DNA from: Thalassiosira profunda
Lineage: Eukaryota > Bacillariophyta > Thalassiosirophyceae > Thalassiosirales > Thalassiosiraceae
NCBI GenBank assembly: GCA_036939355.1
Contig: JALLAP010000163.1
Span: 1-32,416 of the forward strand
Direction of reading: 5' to 3'
DNA: 32,416 nucleotides
The notes below the pieces were generated by a model. That model had not been told where the DNA came from. It saw only the letters and a list, made by a program, of their open reading frames with translations, and did not search any database. Shown piece by piece: positions 9,671 to 19,200 of the stretch (within the stretch, counting starts at the first letter, position 1; each line of letters begins with the position of its first letter). Both the position numbers and the translations under genes were made by a program.

Positions 9671-9991
9671 TCAGTGATGCTTCTTGCCGTGCGACGATTT
9701 GATCGAACTCTTGGAGCAATGGGACGACCAAGAAGACCCGACCGAGCTCTTGGAACTCTTGTGAGAGCAGTGCGAATGCTTGTGCGACGACTTGCGAGAG
9801 TCGACGGAGCTGCCGCGGCTACTGCAGGACGAGGCGAACGAGTCCTCGAAGCTGTCCCGGCGAGAGTCCTGGCACTCATCGCGACGGCCCTCCTTGCGTC
9901 CGCGGCGTTCCTGGCGACGTTCTTTGCGCTCTTCGCGGCGCTCCTGGCGCTTCTCCTGGCGGGCGTGGCGGCGGTCGGCAAAGCGGGTCAT
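9671..9991 (-). CDS. Small basic Ser/His-rich protein, MTRFADRRH family, lacking the LOR domain
   Basis: The 106-residue product begins MTRFADRRHARQEKRQER, continues with Arg/Glu repeats, and ends in a Ser/His/Lys-rich tail (SSHKHSHCSHKSS, final HGKKHH). Its first 9 residues, its RQEKRQER block and its GSSVDS-HKHSHCSHKSS block recur in the divergent neighbour at 10798, at DNA level too, so the two are paralogues. This copy has an extra Arg/Glu-rich stretch (about residues 20-58) and no LURP-one-type domain. Only 97 bp separate its stop from the CDC48 stop, leaving no room for the missing domain. The frame stays open upstream of ATG 9991, but the neighbour's start and matching ATG context fix this start. 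Function is unknown; a disordered, nucleic-acid-binding or metal-binding peptide is possible. Confidence 0.75.
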   Translation of the reverse strand: MTRFADRRHARQEKRQERREERKERRQERRGRKEGRRDECQDSRRDSFEDSFASSCSSRGSSVDSRKSSHKHSHCSHKSSKSSVGSSWSSHCSKSSIKSSHGKKHH

Positions 9992-10797
9992 GGTTGTAGT
10001 TTGATGATTGAGTTCGAAGATGTGGAAAAGTTTAGATGGGAATTGGTGTGGCGGCGAGAATTGTGTCGTTGATTTGGGTGTCGCTTGAGTAGAGGTGGGG
10101 AGGCGTTCTAGTAGTGCTAAAGGAGGAGCTTCTTTGGCGGTGAGTTGCGAGGTTGTGGCTTTGGATTTTATGAGCACATCTTGTGCACACATTTCTCTAC
10201 GGTGATGTTGCTAATTGCAGTTGTTCCAAGCAACCAAACCCGCCCTGCTGGCGACCGATCCCGCTTTTGGTCAGACTGATTCTGTGACCGCGGCTGGTCG
10301 TCATTGCTTTGAGTGGAGCATTCCAAGAGCAAGATGAAGTGTGGATAATCCTTCGCAGAGGCCTGAAAGTCGACGCTGCGAAGTCTCTGTGCAGCTTTTG
10401 CGCCTCGAAGCCTCTCGATCGGGCTTCACGCCTCTCACTCCTCTCGCGCCGCGCCTCCTCGACGCGGCGGCCTCTCAATCAATTGGGATCATCAATCAGA
10501 TGAATCGATCTGGCCAAAGGCGGGATCGGCTCGCCTCTGCGGGCTGCCGACAGGCTGGCGGGTTTGGTTGATGCGGCCGCATTGCAAATGAGCACGAGAT
10601 GTGTGCTCATAAAATCCAAATCGACAACCTCGCAACATCGACGCCAACCTTAACCCTCCACACGCCCTCCAGCACCCGCTCTTCCACCTACTACTTCATC
10701 TCCTTGACGCCGAAAGCACAACGGCCACCTATTCTCTCCACCGCCAGCGACACCTTTTGCACCACCACTTCTCCTTCAACAACTACTATCATCAATC
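9992..10797. promoter_or_regulatory. Shared divergent promoter of the MTRFADRRH pair with mirrored boxes
   Basis: This 806-bp gap lies between two paralogous start codons and carries an inverted pair of boxes. On the left, 10144-10182 (GTTGCGAGGTTGTGGCTTTG and onward) and 10231-10244 (CAACCAAACCCGCC). On the right, the reverse complements are at 10597-10636 and 10557-10570. The boxes lie about 153 and 253 bp before the left ATG and about 162 and 241 bp before the right ATG. The near box includes CTCATAAAATCCAAA and ACAACCTCGCAAC. The spacing and conservation suggest promoter elements copied with the gene. Confidence 0.7.
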
Positions 10798-11517
10798 ATG
10801 ACTCGTTTCGCCGACCGCCGCCACGAACGCCAGGAGAAACGCCAGGAACGCCGCCACGGCCGCCGCGGCAGCTCCGTGGACTCTCACAAGTCCTCTCACT
10901 CGTCGCACAAGCACTCGCACTGCTCCCACAAGAGCTCTGCTAAGAGCTCGGTTGCTTCTTCCTGTTCCTCCACGTACTCCTCGGACTCTGACTCCTCCGA
11001 GGCCTTCAACAACACCTACGTGATGCGCGAGAAGCTCCTCACCTTTGGCGACGACTTCAAGATCAAGAAGGCGAGCCACCGCCGCGGAGGACGTACGGGA
11101 CACACCGAATTCTACGTCGACGCCAAGAAGCTGCGCGTCCGCGACACGATCAAGTTCCGCAAGGAGTCTCGCCACGGGGACGTGCTGTACGAGATCCAGG
11201 AGCGCAAGCTCCGCGCCCGCGACGCCATGACGATCGAGGACGGCAACGGCAAGAAGGTGGCCGAAATCAAGAAGCGCAAGGTGGGCGTGGTCCGCGAGAA
11301 CTTCGTCGTCAAGGTGAAGGGCGATCGCGATTGGCAGATCCACGGATCGGTCCTCGACCACGAGTTCAAGGTGAAGGAGGGCGGAAAGACGATCGTCGAG
11401 GTTCACAAGAACTGGGTGACGCCCATCAAGGATGCCTACTTCATCGACGTCGACTACGACGATCAGGCTTTGGCTTTGGCCGTGGTGTGCGGCCTCGAAA
11501 ACCTGGCGGATGACTGA
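10798..11517 (+). CDS. LURP-one-related (LOR / tubby C-like) domain protein with basic Ser/His-rich N-terminus
   Basis: The 239-residue product has two parts. Residues 1-70 hold MTRFADRRHERQEKRQER and a Ser/His/Lys-rich stretch shared with the divergent neighbour. Residues 72-236 read as a LURP-one-related beta-barrel: NNTYVMREKLLTFGDDFKIK, then short strand-like repeats (VRDTIKF, YEIQERKLRARDAMTIEDG, KVAEIKKRKVGVVRENFVVK, WQIHGSVLDHEFKV) and a final DYDDQALALAVVCGLENL helix, as in tubby C-terminal-like folds. LOR proteins in plants relate to defence and scramblase-like proteins share the fold; the molecular role here is unknown. ATG 10798 is followed by a conserved leader. It converges with the second MYND gene. 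Confidence 0.85.
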   Translation: MTRFADRRHERQEKRQERRHGRRGSSVDSHKSSHSSHKHSHCSHKSSAKSSVASSCSSTYSSDSDSSEAFNNTYVMREKLLTFGDDFKIKKASHRRGGRTGHTEFYVDAKKLRVRDTIKFRKESRHGDVLYEIQERKLRARDAMTIEDGNGKKVAEIKKRKVGVVRENFVVKVKGDRDWQIHGSVLDHEFKVKEGGKTIVEVHKNWVTPIKDAYFIDVDYDDQALALAVVCGLENLADD

Positions 11518-11812
11518 GAGAGATGATATGCTGCAATGACAATGATTGGGCATCGCACAAATAGCATCGCTGTCGATGGGAGAAATCTGGGGTGAACTAA
11601 TCGAATAGGAAGAAGCAATACTGCCCCTCTGCATCTCTATCATGTGCTCTGTCCTCGTCGTTCGTCCACTCGGTCGCCCCTGGCCCCTGGCGGTTGAGAC
11701 CGGAATAATGCCATGGTATGCACTAGATTCGTTTCAGTACAATGTTGTAACTCCGGCATGCAACACGCAAGGGAGTTCATTCGGCGGGCGGCATCGACAC
11801 AAGTGATGCCGT
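11518..11812. other. Convergent gap with a fragment resembling the CDC48 3' end
   Basis: This is 295 bp between two stop codons. At 11691-11710 it reads GGCGGTTGAGACCGGAATAA, nearly identical to the sequence across the CDC48 stop codon (about 9566-9586), and both are followed shortly by AATGCC. A short copied fragment is the simplest explanation. No gene is visible. Confidence 0.45.
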
Positions 11813-12541
11813 TCATCCCCCCTTCTTCTGCGTCTTCGCCTGCTCTCTGACTCGCTTGCAATTCTCTTTGTGCCGGGGCCAACCTGCCGCGGCGCAGGAT
11901 TCGGAACAGTATTGCTGTCTTTCACAGCCAGTGCATATCAAAAAGGTGCTGCGTGGCTTTCTCTCGTGGCATTCAGGGCAGAAGCTCGTTCTCTGCTTCG
12001 ATTGCACCTTCTCCCACAACCCGTCCAGGCAGGAACAGGGAATGCGGTCGCGGTAAAACTCCACCAGCCCCCGCTCGCAACCCAATGCGACATCTCTTTC
12101 CCTCATGACAACTTCTTTATCCCTCGTATCGAACCAAGTATCATAGTTTTCAAGCAGCGTGAGAGCCCCAGCAACTCCGCCAGCGGCCCTTTTCCCTTCG
12201 CCATTGTTGTCGTGCGTCGAGAGCATTCTCCTGCCAAGCAGCACCTCCACTCCATCGGTCAGAAGACCTGAAATAATACCAACGCGATTGATCGAGTCTT
12301 GCCAAACCTCCGAATGCATCGTGACGACGCTACCCATCGCGGCCATGGCAGCATGCGTCATTCGCATATTCGGATGAAATGAAACGTATTCGTCATCAAT
12401 CTTTTCGCCCCAGCTTTCAAGGAAGTCGTCCAGGAAGATCTGGCAGTCACGAGGCACAATGCTGCTGCTGCCATGCGTGCAATTGGCTTTTGCCTTCCTC
12501 TCCCTCCGCTCCCTCCCCTTGTCCTTCTTTCGCGACGGCAT
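11813..12541 (-). CDS. MYND zinc-finger protein, MPSRKKD family, 242 aa
   Basis: The 242-residue product begins MPSRKKDKGRERRERKAKAN, followed by about 165 residues of helical sequence with no domain I recognise and a MYND finger at about 188-228 (CPECHERK, CTGCERQQYCSESC, closing HKENC). The last 14 residues are basic. It is intact and closely related to the broken copy at 30413: both share RDKEVVMRERDV and IPCSCLD blocks, a 45-bp stretch in the finger is identical at DNA level, and the 5' flanks (about 12541-12640 here) are also recognisably alike. It serves as the reference reading frame for that copy. Probably a protein-protein interaction module; partners are unknown. Head to head with the PRORP-like gene. 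Confidence 0.85.
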   Translation of the reverse strand: MPSRKKDKGRERRERKAKANCTHGSSSIVPRDCQIFLDDFLESWGEKIDDEYVSFHPNMRMTHAAMAAMGSVVTMHSEVWQDSINRVGIISGLLTDGVEVLLGRRMLSTHDNNGEGKRAAGGVAGALTLLENYDTWFDTRDKEVVMRERDVALGCERGLVEFYRDRIPCSCLDGLWEKVQSKQRTSFCPECHERKPRSTFLICTGCERQQYCSESCAAAGWPRHKENCKRVREQAKTQKKGG

Positions 12542-13302
12542 TTTATCCCGTCGGTGACGCGGGGAGGAGGGCGCGCCACGACACGACGCTCACAAGGCTC
12601 TGAGGCGAAGAACCCCCGAGCAGATTTATCCCCACTCGGCGCCTCCAGTAATAAGACGGAAGATGAGCGTCCGTGTTGTCCAGGAACAGGGGACGAGGAG
12701 GGAGCAGGCGGCGGGCGGGGATGGAGACAGGCGCCAGTAGCTAGGCGCAGGCGCAGCGGAGCAGGGGAGGAGGGAGTGAGGGAGGACGCAAAAGAGGAGG
12801 GAGATAGGGAGAGAGGTACGTAACAATGTACGTCGTACATTTCTTCTCGAGCTTCTCGAGCCCGGCCAGAGTGCGCCACCAAAGCCCAAAGGTGCAGCGC
12901 GTAGCAGCGCTTGGCCATTCATCTATGTTGATGGCGGGTGAAAGAGCATGCTGCATTGCCTTATCGCGAGGAGGGTCGCCAGAGGTCACCGCTGGTCCCT
13001 TCAAAATGGCGTCGGGCTCAACAATTCAACCAGGCCGCGCGGGGTGGCCGAGCAATGGGAGGTCTTGGGGGGCGCTAGATGCTGCTGGCGGCCTTGCTAT
13101 GTGGGCGGATCCGCCGCCGCTCCGCGAGAGGGGGGCTTGCTTAGACCAGCCCTCAAAATTGCCGTTCGGAGTTTCTGGCGGGAAAAGATTCATTTAGCGA
13201 CAATGATATCGCTCATCCTCGGGCTCCGCCCGGAGCAGGGGAAAGAGCACCACGCACGGCCAAGACAGCGCGGGCGCTGATACGCTTGGCCTGGAAGCGA
13301 GC
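12542..13302. promoter_or_regulatory. Divergent intergenic region, MYND gene / PRORP-like gene
   Basis: This 761-bp gap contains the left copy of a ~70-bp direct repeat (12944-13011), whose right copy overlaps the proposed start of the PRORP-like gene. The stretch next to 12541 resembles the 5' flank of the MYND copy at 30413. Short open frames are present on both strands without recognisable motifs. No RNA gene was seen. Confidence 0.5.
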
Positions 13303-13369
13303 ATGCTGCGTTGGCACCCGATGAGGAGTGCCGCCACCAGAGGTCGCCGCTGGTCCCTTCGAAATGGCG
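12944..13369 (+). repeat. Direct repeat pair of ~70 bp (12944-13011 and 13299-13369)
   Basis: Both copies start GAGCATGCTGC and end with CGCTGGTCCCTTC(A/G)AAATGGCG, with an internal AGAGGTC(A/G)CCGCTGG block. The left copy is 68 bp and the right is 71 bp, with small differences between. Each contains an ATG followed by an Arg-rich open frame (MLHCLIARRVARG and MLRWHPMRSAATRG). The right copy would encode the first residues of the PRORP-like protein if ATG 13303 is used. Confidence 0.8.
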
Positions 13370-15917
13370 GCGATGCCCGCTGCTCGGCGATTTGCAATTA
13401 TGATGGCACAATTCCCAGCCATCACCCGATGGCCGCATTCGTTGATAGCAGCCCGTGGTCGATCAGAAGTGCAGGGGCTGCATCCCAGCGCTGCGCGTTC
13501 AGTGGCGTTTCCCTCGCCCCCGAGGAATCGCCCCACCTCTCGCAGCCCTTCCACGGATACCGAACGAGGTTGCGCGCGTGCTGCAAATGTGGGGACGCGG
13601 AGGGAGCGCTGGACTTGATCCGCCGGGCGCGGGGGCGATCCTTATCCCCCTTCAAGGCGGACGATTACATGCTGGCGCTGGTGTCGCTGGCGGAGGGCGG
13701 CCATTTCGGGTGAGCGCTCCGCGCATATTATTTTGCGCCGCATTCTTGTGTGGGTTGCTACTGTTGCTTTTAGCTGTGCATATCTTATGCTCATATTATG
13801 TATATCATAATCATTCGATGCACCGAATAAGCGGGGAGAATGGGGCTGAGCTGTTCAATGAAATTGCGTCGGACATTGACCTCGCTTCGCGGGCGTGCGA
13901 GATCTTGCCAGAGTCGGCGTTGAGGTTGCACAATTCGCTCACAAAGGCATTCGGAGATGTTGAATCAACAACAGAGCAAGGGCACGAGGAGGGGAAACAA
14001 AGGGAGCGCATTCCATTCAGAGATAGTCCCGTAAATGGCGACAAGGTCGTCTCCTGCCGGGCGGAAGTGGATCCACGCAAAAGACGGTGTCCAGTCACCG
14101 ACGTGATGCTGTCCTCCAGCACAATCGAACCAGAGAAGAGAAGGCAAATGCTGGAAGAAGTGGTGGCATCGGGAGGAAAGCAGGCCTTGCTGGTTGTGGA
14201 ACTGAGCAACTTTGCAGATTGGATGAACGCAAGAAAAGGCCCATCGTTCACTGCTATCATCGATGGAGCGCATGTCGATGATATTGGGACAATGGTGTCC
14301 ACATTGAAGGAGCGTGAGCGTTTTAGGGTTGTTGGGCCGGCGGCAAGACGCGAGCGCATCTTAGTTCTCTTGCCGAAAGATAGACGTGTGTCGAAGACGC
14401 TGATGAGAGCAGCAGCGCGGAATAGAGTGTGCATTTACACGGTTCCTCAAGGGCACGAAGACTTGTTCTGTGCATTTGCAACGCTGTTGGGTTTGAAGCA
14501 AACGCAGCATCGGAGCGCTGAAACCGGCCCTATCTTGATATCTGGCAACACATTCGAAAGCCTGCCAACGTCAACCAGTGAAATGGTTCGCTGCCGATAC
14601 ACCGCTGCCGATGTGGCAAATGGGAAACTGCCTCGGAGCGACCCATTATCGAGTGTGCAGGCAATCAATGCTGCAAAGAAGCCACGTCATATTGCGTTCT
14701 CGATGCACGAACGGCAAGCAGTTTACCGAGACTTGCTGGAGCTTGTGCCGGAGGCGGTGGCAATCGAGCTGACGAAATTTGCTGAGTATTTGAACACGAG
14801 AGAGGGACGCCCCTTCACAATCATCTTGGACGGGGCAAACGTGGGCGACATTCGCAATTTGGTGTCTCGCCTCGAGAGGCACAATGGTTCGTTGGAGCAC
14901 GTCCTATGCGTCTTTCCGGAGAAGAACCGGTACGCTCGACAAGCGGCCAAGAGCATGAAAGGCAACACCCAGAATTGCTTTTACATGGTCCCGGATGGGC
15001 TGGAAGACGATCTTTTCTGCTTGGTGGCAACGCTCGTGGATCAAGAAAGGTCCTACAACAAATATCCGGGGCCGAGAATGCGAACGCTGTTGATAACGAA
15101 CGATCGCTTTCGGGATCACAAACAGTACGTCCGTGATAGGGCGCTTTTCCGCAAGTGGTACGCATGCCACTGTTCCAGTCACATTGATGCCGGAAGAAGG
15201 AAACGACTTCCCAAGGACTCTAATGTGTTCAAGCCGAGGATCGAGAGCACGGACGATGACATGCAGGCTAGGCAAACAACTCCATTCTCTCCGGATCAGT
15301 TAGAGCAAATGACCGAAGATCTGCTGGATCTAGCGAAGGAGAGATCGCAAGCAGAGAATGAGCTTGGGCGTTTCGTCGATTTTATGAGTGCCCGAGAAGG
15401 CCATCCATTTACGGTCATTCTAGACGGAGCCTTCGAGGACGTTGAGTTGATGCTATCGGATCTCGAGGAAGAAGGCGAATGCCCGTTGGTGTTGTTTGAC
15501 ACACAAGTAGCATCCGAGAGGCAGGGAGTCATCTACCGCCTGCAGCGCAGGGGCAACTTCTACGTCATCCCCGAGTCGTACGACGCAAAGTTGTTTTACG
15601 TGATGGCCACTCTGGTCGATCAGAAACGAGCACACAGCAACACAAGCCCGGAGCCTGTGTGTCCGATGTTGGTGACGAAGGAGAAGCTCATCGAACGGCA
15701 GCAGAACGTGATGGATCCAGCGCTCTTTCGGGAGTGGCGCCGGCATCACTATTACAAACAAGGAGACGGAATGCTGAACTTCCTTCCTGTGCTGAGGAGA
15801 CGGATCGAGTGCAACGACAGGCCGAGCAGCAACGGCGGAAATGCGTCGACGGTGTGGCACTTTCCCGTGTTCGATTGGAACATCAATGAAAGATACGTTG
15901 TGCGGTTGCCCTGCTGA
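13303..15917 (+). CDS. PRORP-like protein-only RNase P with three tandem NYN domains (one intact)
   Basis: Exon 1 is 13303-13709 and exon 2 is 13832-15917; the 122-nt intron begins GTGAGC and ends AATAAG, giving 830 residues. PRORPs remove 5' leaders from pre-tRNA. Exon 1 ends with a PPR-like helix pair (CKCGDAEGALDLIRRAR and following). A half zinc site follows (RCPVTDVML, C222). Then come three NYN copies. NYN1 has IIDGAH (D280) but only one acid in HEDLFC and GN for the last acid. NYN2 has LDGANVG (D469), LEDDLFC (D528/D529) and ITNDRFRDH (D560): all four catalytic acids. NYN3 keeps LDGAF (D667) but has YDAKLF and VTKEK. The C-terminus WHFPV...RLPC (H812, C830) matches the closing zinc ligands of PRORP. 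PPR content is short for the family. Start may be ATG 13429 instead; the exon join is inferred. Confidence 0.82.
13710..13831 (+). other. Inferred intron of the PRORP-like gene
   Basis: The PPR-bearing frame meets TGA at 13711, right after the donor GTGAGC, and the NYN frame opens downstream. Joining 13709 to 13832 restores one frame (phase 2) without a stop. An alternative acceptor TTTTAG at 13771-13773 has a better pyrimidine tract but leads to a stop codon within 12 codons. Confidence 0.65.
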
Positions 15918-16063
15918 CCGCCGGACGAGCTGGAGACTGATCTCTAGCAAGCGTGTGCTGTCTGGCAGCTTGCTCCTCTTGGCTCCTCTCCTCTTTTATC
16001 CTCCCTACGTAGGCGCAAAAGTACGTATAGGTAGTTAAAAGTTAGGAGGTTGGCAGCATTTTG

Positions 16064-16094
<31 letters not shown>

Positions 16095-16291
16095 CTGCGC
16101 CTGGCTGGCTCTTTGGACCCCCGCGCGGTCAAATAGCACCCATCGTCGCAGAGGCAGGGCTGCCAACGATTGGGGGGCAGCGAGGGGGTCGCAAATCGCC
16201 GTCGAAATCGGCCCTAACTTGCCGACCAACGAGCACGCGCGGTGCACTCACCCAACGCAAAGTCCAACACATACCCAAACAAACCAAAACC
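15918..16291. other. Intergenic region, PRORP-like gene to tepsin-like gene
   Basis: This 374-bp gap joins two genes on the same strand and must contain the end of one transcript and the promoter of the next. It holds a (GAC)9 microsatellite at 16068-16094. I see no gene or clear promoter motif. Confidence 0.5.
16068..16094 (+). repeat. (GAC)9 microsatellite
   Basis: Nine perfect GAC units sit about 200 bp upstream of the tepsin-like start codon. The repeat lies in an untranslated position in the chosen gene model. Confidence 0.9.
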
Positions 16292-19200
16292 ATGGACAAG
16301 GCCGCCCTCGTCCGGGCCACCGAGTCCTCCGCGGCCCCCACCCCGGGCTACCTCTACAACGACATTGCCAAAACCCTCACGTCGCCGCAAACCTGCGCCG
16401 ACACCCTCTCCTTCCTCGTGAACCGCCTCTCCAAAACCAATCCCCACACCAAAAAGAAATCGCTCAAGGTGCTGGCGAAGATTGTCGGGCATCCCGCGAG
16501 CCGGGGGACGATGAAGCGGTGCGTCGCCCAGACGCCCGGGGCGGTGGGGGCGATCAAGGAGGCCATGGCGTACCGGGGCAAAATGGACGCGGTGACGGGA
16601 GACCAGTGGAACGTGGAGGTGCGGGAGGCGGCCAAGGAGTGCCTGGAGGCGGTGTACAGCGACGCCGGCGACGGGGGCGGGGGAGGGATGCCCGGGGGAG
16701 GACAACTGCAGGGCGGGGGCATGGCGGGGCTGGGGTCGAATGGTGCCAGCATTGGCGCGGGCTACGGCGGCCAGGGCGGCGGGGGGTACGGAGCCCAGGG
16801 AGGGGGAGGGGGGTACGGCGCCCCCATGGGCGGACCTTCCGGCTCCGGCTACGCCTCAAACTCGGGGGGCTACGGCCCCTCCTCCGCCGCCTCGTCCGGG
16901 GGGAGCATGGAAGGCATCGGAAATCCCATGTTCGCCGATCCCCGCCTCGCCCAACAACAAGCCGCGTCCTCGAAGATGGGACAGCTGGGAGAAATGGCCA
17001 AGGACGTGGGCGGGGCGATGCTCGAGATGATCAAGGATCCGCTGGCGAAGAGTGCGTCGGGAGGGGTGCCGGGGCCGGGGGGTCCGGGCGGTGGTGTGGG
17101 AGGGATGCCGGGCTATGGCGGGCCGAGTGCGCGGCCCGATCCGGTGAGTTTTGTTTTGATTGCCGGGTGGAATTGTGTTTTTGTTTGAGGCATCAATTCA
17201 GTGGAGATGCGTCAAAGGCCGCCCTGGGGGGGGGCTGGTTCTGGTGTTGATGGGGGACTGCCGGTCTTCGATTGGGGGATCGGGACTGTGGCATGCCGGA
17301 TTGCCGGTGGGCACGTTTGTTTTGGCATTCCGGGGCGGAGCTTTGTCGCCTCTTTCGTTGATTTTCTCCGCGCTCACGCCTGTTGCTCGCTTCCAACGAC
17401 ACAATTGGGATCAGTACGCCCAACCTCCGGGGCGGAGCAACCTGGCCCTGCAAACCGGCGGACAGTGGACCATGGCCTCGAACCGCGGCCCCCACGCCGT
17501 CGGATCGGCGGGCAATGCCGTGGCGCCCCCGTCGGCCACCTCGGGGGAACCGTCCGCGTACGACCGGGCCCGCCAGGGCGGGCCGGCCTTCGGGTGGGCG
17601 GCCACCGGCGGCGGCGGGGGCGCTCCGCCCCCCGCGGCCGCGGCGCCGGCGGCGCCGACGGGGGTGGGGGGATCGTGGGCCGGCGCCCCGGCGGCCCCGC
17701 CGCCACCGCAGCAGCAGTACGGGGGGCCGGCGAGCGTGGCGTCGCAGGCCCGGCAGCCCCCGGCCGCGAACCCCGCGGCGGTGGTCCCCGCCGGCGGAGG
17801 GTATGGCCACACCGGCGCCGCGTCAAGCGGGGGCGCGTACGAAAAAAACCTCATCGCCGAACTCTGCCCGCCCGGGGGGATGAAGGCCGAGCCCCCCGCC
17901 GACAAGCTCGCGGAATTCGCCGCCGCCGTGCCCTCGTTGGACCCCGACCTCGTCTGTCCCGCGTTGCTCGATGCCCTCGAGGAGGGCAATCCGTGGATCA
18001 TGCGGGCCAAGGCCCTTTGTGTGATTGAGACGGTGCTTAAGGCGGAAGCCGAACGGGGGGACGCGCGCGCGTACGCCGACTTTTTCCACGCGTGCGCGGA
18101 GGAGATTGCCCCCCTCGCGGACCACGCGCGGGCGAGCGTGAAGGGCCCGGCGAAACGGGTGCTGGACGCGCTGGGCGTCGAGGGCGGGGCGGCGGCGGTG
18201 AACGGCGCGAGTGGGAGCGCACACGCAACCGTTGCAGCGGCGCCGACGAATTTGCTGGACTTTGATGCGCCGGCGGCCCCGGCCGTGGCGGCGCCGCCAG
18301 TGGCGGAGGCGGTGGCGCCGACCGCCCCGGCCGGCGACTCGCTGTTCAGCGGATTGAACACCAAGGCGGCCGCGCCATCTGCCGCTGCGGCGGCCCCTCC
18401 GGCCGCGCCGCCGGCGACGCAGGACGATTTGCTCGGCGGACTGGGGAGCGAGCCCTCCGTTGCAATGCCCGACCCTGCGGCGGCCGCTCCGGCGGCCGTA
18501 AATGGCACCGCGCCCGGGGGAGATTTGTTCGGAAACATGAATGTCAAGAGTGATGCGCAAGGTGAGTGAAAGAGCCCCCGTACAAAACCGCGAGTCTCCA
18601 TTTTGAAAATTCGAATTGAAAATTTTGAACTTTTGAAAATTCGAACTCCGATTTGAAAATCTTTGCTTTTTGTTCTCACTTTGTCGTTTCCTGCAGCGCC
18701 CGCAGCCGTGCCCTCCGGCGCGCCGGCGCCCACACCGACGCAGCCCGCAGGCGCCGCCCCTCCCGCGGTGCCCGGATCGGCCTTCGGCTTCCTGAACTCG
18801 GCGCCGACCTCGCCCGGCGCCCCGCCGGCGCCGACCCAAACCCCCGCCTCCCCCTCGGCGAAGTCGTTCGACCCCCTCCTCAGCATGGGAGCCGGAGGGC
18901 CGCCCGCCGTGTCTCCCGGCAACGCTCCTGTTTCGCCCACGCCCAGTCAGATGGCGCAAATGCAGCAGATGCAGATGGCGTACCAGCAGAACATGATGCG
19001 GATGCAGCAGCAGATGGCGCAGATGCAGATGGCGAGCCAACAAATGGCCGCCTATCCGCGGCAGGGGGGCGCTCCGGGCATGGGAGGGATGCCCCCGATG
19101 CCGCTCCAGGGAACGCCCGGGACGCCCACGACGGCGAAGCCGCCCGTCATGGGGGCCAACTACATGCGGCAGGTGCCCGGCGTGGCGGGGGACAAGATGA

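Noticed and set aside
9992..10192. N-terminal extension of the small MTRFADRRH gene to ATG 10192
   Set aside because: The frame is open, but the paralogue starts at MTRFADRRH and the upstream DNA holds the mirrored promoter box.
13037..13062. GGGGTGGCCGAG string resembling a tRNA D-arm
   Set aside because: No anticodon stem, T-loop (GGTTCGA) or acceptor pairing could be found around it.
13455..13831. Unspliced in-frame extension of the NYN frame with a strongly hydrophobic stretch (FLCGLLLLLLAVHIL)
   Set aside because: The stretch is translation of the inferred intron. The competing frame in exon 1 carries a PPR-like motif and stops exactly at a GTGAGC donor, so a membrane anchor is not supported.
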